Shown here: piece by piece, positions 29,748 through 39,609 of the stretch
How positions within the stretch are numbered: position 1 is the first letter of the stretch
Layout: every line of letters starts with the position of its first letter
Assembly: GCF_000002875.2 (NCBI RefSeq)
Contig: NC_009418.2
Coordinates: 852,130-916,129 of the forward strand
Source: Leishmania infantum JPCM5
Taxonomy: Eukaryota > Euglenozoa > Kinetoplastea > Trypanosomatida > Trypanosomatidae
DNA: 64,000 nucleotides
Reading direction: 5' to 3'
Notes under the pieces: generated by a model
Told to the model about the DNA's origin: nothing
What the model saw: the letters and a program-made list of their open reading frames with translations, nothing else
Database searches by the model: none
Made by a program: the position numbers and the translations under genes

Positions 29748-31672
29748 CCGAAGCGCTGAGGAACGGCAAAGCTAAAAGAGAGGGAGCTGATACAACGCTC
29801 GTGGAGCAGCGGCTGTGTGCCGGCACAGCAGAGCGGGTGTGTATATTGAATTTGCCGCCCGTCCTTCCTCTGCTTCTGTGCGCGTGCACGACGCCAAAAA
29901 GGAGGAGGGAGAGGCAGACAGACAGACACACACAGAGAGAGAGAGAGATCGAGTCGGCTTTCACGGTGCCAAAGAGACGGCGGTCTATGCGGCGAAGACA
30001 AGCATGGGCATGAGACAGAGGAAGAGTCGAGGTCGTGCAGATCAGCTAGTGGACCAAAAAGAGAGGGTGAGGGCGGAGAAAGAAGAGAAGCTAGACAAGG
30101 AAGCAGGAAGGCGAATCTAGCTCCGGGACTGTCGTTGATCCGATGGCCATGGCGTGACAGCCGGCCGATGTGTTTCCTTTTTCCCTGTCCTTCTTTTTCG
30201 CTTCGCTCATTCCCCTCCGTGAGAACGAAGCTAAAATGGAAACAAAAAAAAAAAGAAAACAGCCCTGCAGCATAGCGCTCCATCTTCGCACGTCTCCTCC
30301 TCCAAAGGGCAATGGCAAAGGTCGGCAGCGCACAACCTCTCGTCTCTCTCAGGCAAATCCGCACTTGAGGAAAGCGCACCGGCGAAATGCTGGCTTGTGA
30401 CCACTTCTCTCCTCCCGTACGCGCTCCCGATGCTTCGACTCCACGCAGCAGACGGCGTGCATTGTGGATGAGCAGATAAAATGAGAAGCCCGAGGTGCGT
30501 CACGCGCAACACAGCACCCAACTTCCATGACCGTCTCGCCATCTCAAACCTCTGTTAGCCGACTCACGCACTTGCCTTGAGGCGACAACAACGACACAGC
30601 AAATAAGCTCTCCCAACAGGAAGAAGAGAGCAGAGAACCCATGTGTGCGTGTGCGTGTGTGTGTGGTGGGAGGGGGGGGGGGCAGAGCTTGATGTCTCTG
30701 CCCGAAGTCGCCCCTTTCACACTGGGTATGTGCACGTGGGCATTTGCCTCTCACCATCTCTAGGGGACGCCACACATAAGTGCGCCATTCTCTCGGCATG
30801 ATGGAGAGCGCTGGAGCGAATGCCGTGGAGGGGAGAACAACGGGAGAGAGTGGAGAGGAAAAAGAAACAAGAGCACCGCTGTCTCAGAAAAGGAGGCAGA
30901 GGTGCCAAGCATGTGCCGTCGCCGTATGCCTGTGTTCTCCTCTTGTTCATGCGTCTTGGGCGAGAGACAACAAGGTCCAGAGGTGCTGAGAGGAGGGGAG
31001 ATATACGTATGCAGTGTGCCCACACGATTCACCGACATGACCGAGAGCAAACAAAAAAAAGGAAAAAAAACATGACTCGTCCGTCCGCGAACCAGCGACT
31101 GCTGCGGCTGCTGCACTGCCAGTCGGAGAGGTCCCAGGACGGACACGGCGACGGCGAAGGAGGCGGAACGAAGCGCCACGGGGTGCTCTGAGGACTCGCA
31201 CAACGAACGAAGAGGGAAAAGGGAATAGCGAAGGGAAGAGCACAATGGACTCATCAGAACTAGGGCTGAGAGGATACCAAGGACAGTGAAGCGTGAGAGA
31301 GTGGAATCAACAGCGAAAAAAGAAAAACACACAACCAACAGCAGTAACGGAAAAGGGAAAAAAATAAGCAAGACACGTATCAACACCAACAGCACCAGTA
31401 AAAGGCACAGCGGCACACACTCAACAAAGGAGCAAGAACCAGCAATCCTCTTCGACGGCTCGTCACACGCAAAACAACAACCAGAAAGCTCAAAAAGAAA
31501 GAGGAAAGAGGAGGCGAAAACGGAGGACGGTGTCACTGCACGGAGAGGAAGCACTATGATGAGATACAGATATATATATATAACAAGAGGAGGTGGACGC
31601 GCCAATCGGGAGAGCAGAGATGGACGGCGCACCCCGGGAGCTTTTGATGTGCAGCAGAAGCAGTCGCCCGAG
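29748..31672 (-). other. Intergenic region (3' UTR of twinfilin)
   Basis: About 1.9 kb, purine-rich on the + strand. Holds a GA-type run near 29930-29950, a TA repeat at 31570-31582 and many short CA/GT patches. A long minus-strand open frame (30760-31863) overlaps the twinfilin end and translates to Leu/Phe/Ser-rich low-complexity sequence; not called a gene. Confidence 0.55.
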
Positions 31673-32668
31673 TCAAATGAGCATGCGGTGGCCCTTCGGT
31701 GCCCACGAGGTCGGGGGACATGACGGCGATTGATCCTGAGTCTTGCGTGCGCCAGCGGGCGGGAACGGCTCGAAGGCGCTGCGCACGTCCTCCGCAAGCG
31801 TCGCCGGGGTGTCCGTCTCCACCTTGTGCGCAAGCTGGATCTTGTGGCGCAAGGCCTGCTCACGGAAGGCGGCGGCCGAGGATGCGTACTGAATCTTGAT
31901 TTTGGGGCTGCAGGTAGGCGGGCACACGTACACCATGACAGCTTCCGCGAGATGTGTCTTAGGCGAAGGGTAGCGCAGCAGCACGAAGCGGGGGTCGGCG
32001 TCCGTCAGTATGGACTTCACCTGATCGAGGTTACCATTCAGCTGCGCCACAGTCTTGTCCAGCTGAAGCTGTTCTGCTGCGATCTTGAACGTGGCCACCT
32101 CCACCGCGCCGCCTGCAAACTGCGACAGCACGTCCTCAGCTTCCGTGGTTATTTGGACGGCCACGCCGGGGAGCACCACCGGCTGCGGTGCCACCTCCAT
32201 TCGCGCAATCGCGGCGTGATGCCGTTCACTCTCGGTCATCAAGGCCTCCCTCACTTTCTTAGACTCGGCCTCGAACAGCGTCGGCAGCAGCTCGCTAACG
32301 GAGGAGATCTGAACTGTACGCTTCTGCGCATGTGGCGTCGCCTCCACCACACGCGACAATCCAGTGGAGTAGAGCATACGATTCTTCGCGCTTGTGGCGT
32401 CGCTCACGTAAATGACGACATACTGCGTACTCGGCGCGGTGCGCACCACAATGTAAGCCGCGGTTGCGCCCTTCGCATCCAGAAGCCTACGCGTCGCGTT
32501 CAGGTCATACTCGAATCCGCCATCGCTGGAGCACACTGGCGGCGCCAGCAACTTGAGCACCTCCTTTTCAATGATGATGGGCACGGCCACCGTGGCAGTG
32601 TTGGGCTTGCCCGATTCCTCCAGCGCCGCCAGGACATCCGCTGCGATGCAAAAGTCGATATGTAGCAT
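31673..32668 (-). CDS. Twinfilin-like actin-binding protein (two ADF-H domains)
   Basis: 331 residues from an ATG at 32668, close to the usual twinfilin length of about 350. Two ADF/cofilin-homology domains are visible, at about 1-135 and 170-305. The first includes AAYIVVRTAPSTQYVVIYVS and the second includes DPRFVLLRYPSPKTHLAEAV followed by MVYVCPPTCSPKIKIQYASS. The tail ends in APKGHRMLI. Twinfilin sequesters ATP/ADP-G-actin and caps or depolymerises filaments. A Leishmania twinfilin-like protein has been studied before, so this would be its orthologue. A likely splice acceptor is at 32687-32686 (CACAG), about 17 nt before the ATG. The alternative of a single tandem cofilin duplication is not distinguishable by function from sequence alone. 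Confidence 0.85.
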   Translation of the reverse strand: MLHIDFCIAADVLAALEESGKPNTATVAVPIIIEKEVLKLLAPPVCSSDGGFEYDLNATRRLLDAKGATAAYIVVRTAPSTQYVVIYVSDATSAKNRMLYSTGLSRVVEATPHAQKRTVQISSVSELLPTLFEAESKKVREALMTESERHHAAIARMEVAPQPVVLPGVAVQITTEAEDVLSQFAGGAVEVATFKIAAEQLQLDKTVAQLNGNLDQVKSILTDADPRFVLLRYPSPKTHLAEAVMVYVCPPTCSPKIKIQYASSAAAFREQALRHKIQLAHKVETDTPATLAEDVRSAFEPFPPAGARKTQDQSPSCPPTSWAPKGHRMLI

Positions 32669-33528
32669 GGCGGTGTGTACGTGTGCTGTGATTACAACGA
32701 AGTGAAGAGAGTCGGTGAGGGAAGCCTCGATGCTTAGGCCAAAGACAAAAAAAAACTAAAACTGAACGGGGGCAGGTAGGGGAGGTGACGGTCGAGAAGC
32801 CAAAGGCGTAAAGGATTCAGCGCTCAGATGGCAATATCCCACGAGCACAAGAATGAAGGGCTGGCACTGCGCACGCGGTAAAAGGTTCACCACCGAAAGA
32901 GTGCGAGAAAGCGCAGCAAGGTCGACGAGGGCGTCGGAGTCGGGGAGAGAAGAGAACCATCGAGAAGAGAGGAGATGGTTGCATGCGTGTTTTTTTTTGG
33001 CGCGCTCCTCGTCGCGCATTGCTGCGGAATCCACGATGCAACAGGGGCGGCGAGAAGGATGCCGCCTTCATCGTGTGTGCTGGTGTGTGCGTGTGTGCCA
33101 GCGCCGCTTCCAGGGATGGAGAGGAGCCGGAGAAAGCAAGACACAGACAGAGCGGGCAAGACGCGACGGCTTGAACGGTGGTGGACGCGTCGCCCCCACT
33201 GCTGACGTTGCCGTTTATTTCCGGTCTGCTTTTTTTTTCGCTGAAGAGCCCCTCAGAGAGAATGCACTGCGCTTGACTCCCCTTCCTGCGCCGATGTAGT
33301 GCATAGCGTACAGCACAGAGAAGAGACAGCTGGACCTGCCTTGTCCGTCAAAGAAAGAGAACATGCTGGGGTACACGGGCGTCTGCGCACGGTATGCCAC
33401 CAGAGCGTCGCTGACATCGCAAGTGCGTGAGACTCTCGCACGCGTCCCTTCTGTGTTTTCCACGGTCTAGCTCGCCGCGCTCGGTGATGAGTTCTCTTTG
33501 TTCCTTTCCTTCCACGGACGCCTTCGCG
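32669..33528 (-). other. Intergenic region (twinfilin acceptor; 3' UTR of next gene)
   Basis: Contains the twinfilin acceptor region with a T8 tract near 32748 (minus strand) and two more T/A homopolymer runs near 32990 and 33230. No gene seen. Confidence 0.6.
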
Positions 33529-35376
33529 TTACAAGAGTCCCTCCGCACGAGCCACGTCAACGAGCTGCTGCCGCACTGTTGTGATGACATCGCTGAAGGC
33601 GTGTGTCGGACCGTACTTCTGCACACAGCCGTCCACCATCCGCTCCAGCGTGCGGCAGAGGGAGCGGTAGGCCTCTCGCTTCGACTTGCGTGCAAAGACG
33701 GGGCTCAAAATCCAGTAACGCACACTCGTGAAATCGACGTTCACAAGGTCGAATGCTGGTACAGCGAACCAGCCCTTCGCATCGACAGCCTGCAACTTTG
33801 TGATGACGCGAAGAGCCATCCTTTGCACCTCCGCCAAACCACTGGCAGCAATGGCGTGCTGGCGCATCAAGCCACACGCGTCCGCCCTCAACGTCGACGC
33901 ATCGAGAACATCCGCAGACTGCTCGCGAGCGCCAAGCTTCGCCAGAAACGCTGCTGACCACTTCTGCAGAGAGAGACGCCAGGCGGCCCACAGCCCGCAT
34001 ACGTCACGGAGGGCGGCACCGTTACCGGCCCGGGACTGCTTTGCCGTGGCCTGCGCATGCATCGCGTACTGGTAGAACAGCACCTGCATCTCGAAGAAGA
34101 GGCGGCGGAGGCCGATGCAGCCGTACTGGCGGTTCCACGCCCGCACGAGAATATCTTTGAACTCGAGAGTCTCCGCGTCGAGCACGGGCCGGCACGGTCC
34201 GGCCGCACTTGCCGAACAACTCGACGCCGCCGCCGCGAGTTTCTCGAGCGCGGCGAGCCGGCTGATCGGAGACGCCGCCGCTACCCCGAGGAGGTTCCAC
34301 ACGTCCGCGTGGCAGAGGTCAAACAAGCTCCGCAAAGCCAGCGACGTCGTCGCACCGCCGAGCTGCTCGAGAAGCTGCGAGATGGCGGCGTCGGCCCCCG
34401 AGAGTGGTGAAATGCCGAGTAGAGTCCGCTCAAGGACGGAGGACGACGACGATGTGATTGCCCCGGCGTTCCGCAGCTCTGTGCCGCCACAGTTTAACGG
34501 AGCATTGCTATCACACACAAACTGAGTGGGCCATTGCTCCGCGTGGAGCACGGACGGCAGCTCCCGCAACATTCTCGCCACATACTCCAAGGACGGCGCC
34601 AGAGGCATGTCCACCGTGCCCACACCGTTGACGCTGAAGTCTGCAAAGCTGCCGAGCAGCATCTGCACGAGAGTACACTCCAGCGCATTCAAGCTACCCT
34701 CGATGCACGCTACTGTCGCATCCACATCAGACCGCAGTTGCTGCCGTATGGACTCGGGAACCGCATCTGCCTGCGCCGCTGCCTCGGCTCGCAGCGCCGC
34801 ATCCTCGAGCTCGAGTTCGAGTGCTTGGAAGCGGCAGTACAGCTCCAGTGTCGTCACACGCGCAGTCGCCGCAGGAGCTTCGGTGGATAAGGGTAGTGCA
34901 CCGCCTGCCGCCGCGGTCGCGTCGGCACCCGTATTCGATGGAGACGCCGCGCGCAGATAATACCCGGAGCTGTCTAGTTGGACAACCCGACAGAGGAGCG
35001 ACATGGCCTGGCGGAGAGCGGCAAAGCACCATCGATGCTGAGGGGCCAATGCAGCGCGAGACGGTTCCGCGTGGTTGGCGAAGAGCTGCGCCGGCGTGGA
35101 GTGCATCTCCGAATGGCGAGAGAGCCACATTGAGGCAGGTCTGGGTTGGTTGCCATACTCCATGAAGCGGCAGAGGGCCACACGCTCCGCCGGCAACAGT
35201 GGTGTTGCAGGGTTGGTGGCAGTGGGGCTCTGTGCTGCGCCTTTCGCCCCCGCCGGGCTCCGCGAGCGCTTCCGGGTTGCGGTTGAGGTTGTCGCTGAGT
35301 GTGATGGAAGAGGAAAATGAATCAATGGCTTGCCCTCCCCGCCGCGTGCGGGGTCCTCCGGAAACACTTGCTGCAT
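33529..35376 (-). CDS. Hypothetical protein, C-terminal domain faintly bromodomain-like
   Basis: 615 residues from the ATG at 35376; the frame has one extra GTG codon upstream. A pyrimidine tract (about 35425-35400) and AGs at 35386-35385 and 35383-35382 precede it. Residues 1-60 are disordered with a basic patch (RKRSRSPAGAKG) that could serve nuclear import. The rest is predominantly helical and Ala/Leu-rich. The last about 100 residues (QRMALRVITKLQAVDAKGWF, then FDLVNVDFTSVRYWI) weakly recall the ZA-loop part of a bromodomain, but the hallmark Asn and PMDL-type motif are not clear. No confident function. Confidence 0.78.
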   Translation of the reverse strand: MQQVFPEDPARGGEGKPLIHFPLPSHSATTSTATRKRSRSPAGAKGAAQSPTATNPATPLLPAERVALCRFMEYGNQPRPASMWLSRHSEMHSTPAQLFANHAEPSRAALAPQHRWCFAALRQAMSLLCRVVQLDSSGYYLRAASPSNTGADATAAAGGALPLSTEAPAATARVTTLELYCRFQALELELEDAALRAEAAAQADAVPESIRQQLRSDVDATVACIEGSLNALECTLVQMLLGSFADFSVNGVGTVDMPLAPSLEYVARMLRELPSVLHAEQWPTQFVCDSNAPLNCGGTELRNAGAITSSSSSVLERTLLGISPLSGADAAISQLLEQLGGATTSLALRSLFDLCHADVWNLLGVAAASPISRLAALEKLAAAASSCSASAAGPCRPVLDAETLEFKDILVRAWNRQYGCIGLRRLFFEMQVLFYQYAMHAQATAKQSRAGNGAALRDVCGLWAAWRLSLQKWSAAFLAKLGAREQSADVLDASTLRADACGLMRQHAIAASGLAEVQRMALRVITKLQAVDAKGWFAVPAFDLVNVDFTSVRYWILSPVFARKSKREAYRSLCRTLERMVDGCVQKYGPTHAFSDVITTVRQQLVDVARAEGLL

Positions 35377-36492
35377 CACTCCTGCTACGGTATGCGATGG
35401 ATGCGCGGCGACAAAAGAAGAAGTTTATTTATCCATGAAGAGCGTGAAGAAATAAAAGAGAAGGTATAGGGAGCACCCTCAGCTCCGCCCCCGGTTGGGG
35501 ACAGAGCATCACGCGAGCACTCCAGCGCGCACGATCGCCTAAAGCGGAGGCGTACGGCCCTCGGCGCTTTTTGGTCTCAGTGGATCAAGAGCCGCAAAGC
35601 TCGAGGCCACAGCCCGCCTGCGTCATCGCACTCTTGTGCCCTCCGCACAGGGGGCACAAAATCGTGGACACGTCGGTGAAGCGAGAGAGTTCCCAGTATA
35701 AGGCATGCGTACTCGTGTGTACCTGAGCCTTCCCACCTCGCGGCGTGCATAACAGAGCACTATTGCCTCGCCCCCGCTGTCTCGCTTTTGCGGGAAGGAT
35801 GAGCGAGCACTTGGATTGTTCAACGTATGCGTGTGTTATCGACCCCTCCGCGTAAGCATTGCAAGCCACTCATGACACCTTCCACTCGGCAAACGGGCCT
35901 AGCAGAGACACCCGCCATGAAGAGCCAACACGCATCCGTCCACGTGAATACCATGGCTTTGCTACTTCATTCTTTCGTTCGGTGGATGCGAGTGCGGGCA
36001 TGCGCATTCCCGTCATCCTCTTTTCTTTTGCTGCGGAAGGAAACAGTAAGTCGAGCGGAGCTTTCACGAGCTGTAGAAGGCGCCACCTGGTGCGCCGAAT
36101 GGTGCAGCAGTTAAACAAAACTCACACGCACACACACACACACAGACACAGGCAAAGTGCCTCTCCGGTTGGTTTGTGTGCTCTGCCGCAAGAGGGTAAC
36201 ATGAGAACGGGGAACCCAACAAACAAAACGATGGGATCGGGGAACTTCAGCCCACGCCTGAACAGCTCGCATCTGCTTTTACACGCACCCTACACCTGTT
36301 TCTGAGAAACCCCTGCCCACACCGTGGTGCTTGGCACGCCACAGCGCATACGGTGAGGCGCTACATACACAAGAAGCACCCTGTCCACCCATCCACCGCA
36401 TACACAGCCAAGGCAGCCGCGCGCCACGGCATACGCGCCGAGGAGCAGACGAAAGAGTTGCGTTGCTTACGAGCTGAACGGATCGACGCCCT
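35377..36492 (-). other. Intergenic region (3' UTR of bL32m)
   Basis: Holds the acceptor of the 33529-35376 gene at its left end and a CA repeat at 36129-36144. A short Cys-containing frame at 35585-35869 has no ATG start and is rejected. No gene seen. Confidence 0.6.
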
Positions 36493-36744
36493 TTACGGCT
36501 TGATTTGACGGCAGTCCTCACGTCGGCACCACTCCCCTTGCTTCTTGGGCTCTGCGCAGAGAGGGCAAAAGTACCACTCCTCCAGCTTGAGGTAGCGCTC
36601 CTTGAAGTGAAGGCCGTACGTCTTGCGACGAAGCTGCATGGGGTTCTTCTTGCGCTTTGGCGTGCCGCCCTTGCTGCCGAGAAGCACCGGCGTCGCCTGG
36701 CCGAGGAGGGCGCTGTAGCAGCGCAGTGTTGTTCGCTGAAGCAT
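36493..36744 (-). CDS. Mitochondrial large-subunit ribosomal protein bL32m
   Basis: 83 residues from the ATG at 36744 (MLQRTTLRCYSALLGQ). The centre has the L32 signature of a basic KRKKNPMQLRRKTYG segment, and the C-terminus holds a zinc ribbon Cys60-x2-Cys63-x9-Cys73-x4-Cys78 (FCPLCAEPKKQGEWCRREDC). bL32 sits near the peptide exit side of the large subunit, and the mitochondrial form keeps the four-Cys zinc site. The N-terminus is a plausible short mitochondrial import signal. The frame is open further upstream to 37173, but candidate splice acceptors at 36772-36771 (TCTAG) and 36751-36750 (GTTAG), after a long GT/T-rich tract, make this ATG the natural start. Confidence 0.85.
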   Translation of the reverse strand: MLQRTTLRCYSALLGQATPVLLGSKGGTPKRKKNPMQLRRKTYGLHFKERYLKLEEWYFCPLCAEPKKQGEWCRREDCRQIKP

Positions 36745-37831
36745 GCGCACTAACGCCGATATGACGACTGCTAGAGAACAACAACAGCAACACGCACACA
36801 CACGCACACACGCACGCACACACACACAAAAAAAAAATCGAGGAGAACCCTGGACTACAGCCAGAAGGGCGGAGGAAGGTGAATGGCTGCAGTCAACGGA
36901 TGCGCCCTTCAAGCAACAGACAGACCTGCAACTGCAGGAGTGTGGGCATGCGTGCACAAGTGTGATGCAACGGTGTACAAGTGGTGGGGAAAGAACGTCA
37001 ACGTTGGAGGTGGGGAGTGGGGTTTGTGCAAGAAAAAGAAGCGCTGTCACACCAGCAGTGTCGCCACTACACCAAGTCCTCGACATTATGCTGACAGGCA
37101 GAGAGAGAGACGTGCAAACAAGCTCGAGGCGATTGCGCTTCTCTCGCAGTGGAAAGAGTGCAGCAGAGTACACTCCTCTAAGAGAGGTACGATGACGGGC
37201 TCACGGACTCACCCTCCGCAGTTTCTTCCACGATCTCAGAAACCACCTTTGCCCTATCACCGAGGAAGCGGGATGAGATCGACTGGCGGGAATTCCTTGA
37301 GGGTCGATGTGCTCTTCACGGTCACGTGCTGTCCTCTGTGGTTTCATTGTTGTTGTTGCAGCCTGCACAAGCGCACTGCGGCCGTTTCGCTTGCGCGGAT
37401 GTGGTTGTGGCTGTGGTTGTCGCTTTTTCGTTCGCTGCTGAAACGAGTCGTTACCAGCTTTACCCTTACCGCGGCCCCGTGCAACACGAGCAATAAAGAG
37501 CCCCCCCCCAAAAAAAAAAAACACGCGCACGTACCCACACCCACGCACAATCGCACATTCGCGCCGAGTCTCCGCACGCACAAGAGAGGGGAGAGCAGAA
37601 AAGCCACTGCAGCGCAGCTGTTTTGCGATAGCACAGCAGGAATATTTGGCAGTCCCTGGAATGATGCAAGACGCAACGGGAAAACGTTTTTATGGCGCAT
37701 GTGCCCCACCCATCGCCACCAACAAGGCTAAAGCTCTGCAGAGCCCCCAAACCGCGAAGAAACAGTGAAGGCAAGGATAGCGTCAAGCAGCCACGCGGCC
37801 AGCACACGCGCATGCCGGACAAGCAGCACAT
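36745..37831 (-). other. Intergenic region (bL32m acceptor; 3' UTR of EMC5)
   Basis: Besides the acceptor next to bL32m, it contains a CA/CG-type repeat (about 36790-36830) and a C8-A11 junction at 37501-37520. No gene seen. Confidence 0.6.
36750..36835 (-). promoter_or_regulatory. Probable trans-splice acceptor for bL32m
   Basis: The minus strand reads T8, then alternating GT/GC repeats, TTGCTGTTGTTGTTCTCTAG and GTTAG just before the ATG at 36744. It decides the short start of this 83-residue protein. Confidence 0.5.
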
Positions 37832-38230
37832 TCACTCCTTCTTCTTCTGCACGAGCGGCTTGCACTCCTCCTTCAGCTCATCCCTCTTGCACGCCACAGT
37901 GCCGCGATGATTGAAGTGAATGAAGCCTACGCCGGAGTTCATTTGATTGTCATAGCGGAGGTACTTGGTGACGTCGCACAGCCGCGCATCCTGCATCTTG
38001 TGACGGTGCGCGAAGCCGGCAATGCCCAGCAACGTACCAGCGAGTACTTCTAACGTGATGGGCACCATCATCGCCGTGATGGACACGTTGTGGCCGCCAA
38101 AGCTGATCGCAGGGATGTGGCCGTGACTGTGGTGGGACGCCTGCAGCTGCTCACGGATAGAGTAGGCCATATACAGTGCATGCGCCAGGAGGAGCACGCC
38201 TGCGTAAAACAGGTAGTCGAGCACCGCCAT
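37832..38230 (-). CDS. EMC5: ER membrane protein complex subunit 5 (EMC5/MMGT1-like)
   Basis: 132 residues from an ATG at 38230. It follows the EMC5/MMGT layout: a first membrane helix at about 4-22 (LDYLFYAGVLLLAHALYMAY), a short polar loop, a second helix at about 52-72, then a soluble tail with the hallmark FNHRG (GFIHFNHRGTVACK), which in human MMGT1 is VFNHRGRVLF. EMC5 is a core scaffold subunit of the ER membrane protein complex that inserts tail-anchored and multipass proteins. The loop has a short His cluster (SHHSHGH). The C-terminus ends in lysines (KKKE). A splice acceptor candidate (GCACAG, AG at 38301-38300) lies about 69 nt upstream. Confidence 0.8.
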   Translation of the reverse strand: MAVLDYLFYAGVLLLAHALYMAYSIREQLQASHHSHGHIPAISFGGHNVSITAMMVPITLEVLAGTLLGIAGFAHRHKMQDARLCDVTKYLRYDNQMNSGVGFIHFNHRGTVACKRDELKEECKPLVQKKKE

Positions 38231-39177
38231 ATTCTTTTTTTTTTATCTCCTCGTGCGGGTTTGATGAGGATGGATCGATATGCGGTGCCCTTTCCGTGCC
38301 TGTGCGGCGGCGCGTGTAAGTGCGTGGGGCGTGAGGGAGCAGGTGTTGGTCGACTTGTTTCGTTGTTCTTCGGTGTCGGCAACGAACTCCTTGTTCAGCT
38401 ACAGACAGCAGCGTGGGTAAGACTCCCGCACGCGGTGCAATTGTATTTGCGGCTCGATGGTGAGACTTCAACGGCGAAGTGGGCAGCAAAGGAAAAAAAA
38501 AGACGCCGGGCAACGCGTACAAAACAGGACAGGGACGAGAGAGAGAGAGACCAAGAAGAGGGGCGAGGAAAAGTGAGAAGAGCTACGCCAGGTTCCATGG
38601 AGGTCGAATAGAAGGAAGAAAGCCCAGGCCTAAGAACAACCCGGCACATGGCCACCGGACGTCATCACCGCTGAGAGGTGCGCCACTTCGCTGACTGCTG
38701 CAGGCCCCCCCCCTGCACCTTCTGCTTTTCATCCAGAGAGACCGGAGAGTTGCGCGCACCAGCGCGACTCTCCATGCAAGAGTATTTTCTTTTTGCGGTG
38801 ATCGTTTTTACTTTCTTCCGCTGGGAAGCGCAAGTTCAACGAGTACCGTTCCACACAGCTTCACGGCACGCGCACCCATCGAAAGAGGGGAGTGGGCCTC
38901 AAGAGCAAAGAACACAGGCCAAAAGAGAACGATAGCGCAGCGCAAGTGCGGCAGGAAGCAAACACCATGTCGAAGGGAAGAAAAAGTGCAGCGTTCACAT
39001 GCGCGTTGGTGAACCGGTGGTGCTGCTGCGGCTTTCTCGCTCTGACACGATTACAGATTCGCCCACGCGCTATGCCGCCGACAGCACGGCCGTGTGAATT
39101 TTTCTTTGCACGAACTTGCTGTCCTGGTGTGAAATTTTTTCTGCTTCGCTTCGCACCTCTTTCCTCGGCTTCCTCAT
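38231..39177 (-). other. Intergenic region (3' UTR of AP-2 sigma)
   Basis: Holds an A10 run immediately upstream of the EMC5 start (38235-38244, T on the + strand) and a GA repeat near 38538-38550. No gene seen. Confidence 0.6.
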
Positions 39178-39609
39178 CTACTTACTTGAGATCTCGAGCT
39201 CCTGTAGCCGGTTCAAAATGACCGGCCGCGAGACCTCCTGGATCTCGCCACCCATAATCATTTCGTCGATGATCATGAAGACCTTGTGGAAGTTGAAGAT
39301 CAAGTCCAGCTCGCACACATCCTTGAAGAACATATCCAGCACCTCGACAAGTAGGTGGATCAGCTCCACGTACATCAAGTCGTTGTCCTCCTGGTCGATG
39401 CCGAGGATGAAGAAGAGTCCGGCGTAGCGGCGGTAGACGAGCTTGATGCTCTCGTAAGACACAAAGTTTGTCGCGCGCGTATCGCGCGTGTTCACAATAA
39501 CGTGGACCTGACGCTTGATCTGCGCCTGGCCGGCATCGTCGACCGGGATGTAAAACTTGGCCAGTCGGGTCTTGCCCATGCGGTTCTGCAAGAGGATAAA
39601 GTGGATCAT
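39178..39609 (-). CDS. AP2S1: AP-2 clathrin adaptor complex, sigma subunit
   Basis: 143 residues from an ATG at 39609, the exact size of sigma adaptins. The start MIHFILLQNRMGKTRLAKFY parallels human AP-2 sigma (MIRFILIQNRAGKTRLAKWY), and YRRYAGLFFILGID, HLLVEVLDMFF, CELDLIFNFHKVF and the IDEM..GGEI segment are all typical. The NFV/RDTRATNFV part also favours AP-2 over AP-1 or AP-3 sigma. It forms the small core of the heterotetramer that sorts dileucine-type cargo for clathrin endocytosis, in this group at the flagellar pocket. A pyrimidine tract at 39757-39733 (minus) probably feeds an acceptor about 100 nt upstream of the ATG. Confidence 0.93.
   Translation of the reverse strand: MIHFILLQNRMGKTRLAKFYIPVDDAGQAQIKRQVHVIVNTRDTRATNFVSYESIKLVYRRYAGLFFILGIDQEDNDLMYVELIHLLVEVLDMFFKDVCELDLIFNFHKVFMIIDEMIMGGEIQEVSRPVILNRLQELEISSK

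Noticed and set aside
30760..31863. Minus-strand frame of 367 codons overlapping the twinfilin end
   Set aside because: Translation is Ser/Leu/Phe/Cys-rich, as expected for pyrimidine-rich 3' UTR. The overlap with twinfilin is in another frame and there is no clear acceptor.
35585..35869. Minus-strand frame ending with CPLCGGHKSAMTQAGCGLELC
   Set aside because: The Cys pattern looked like a small zinc protein, but the frame has no ATG start before the motif and no acceptor context.
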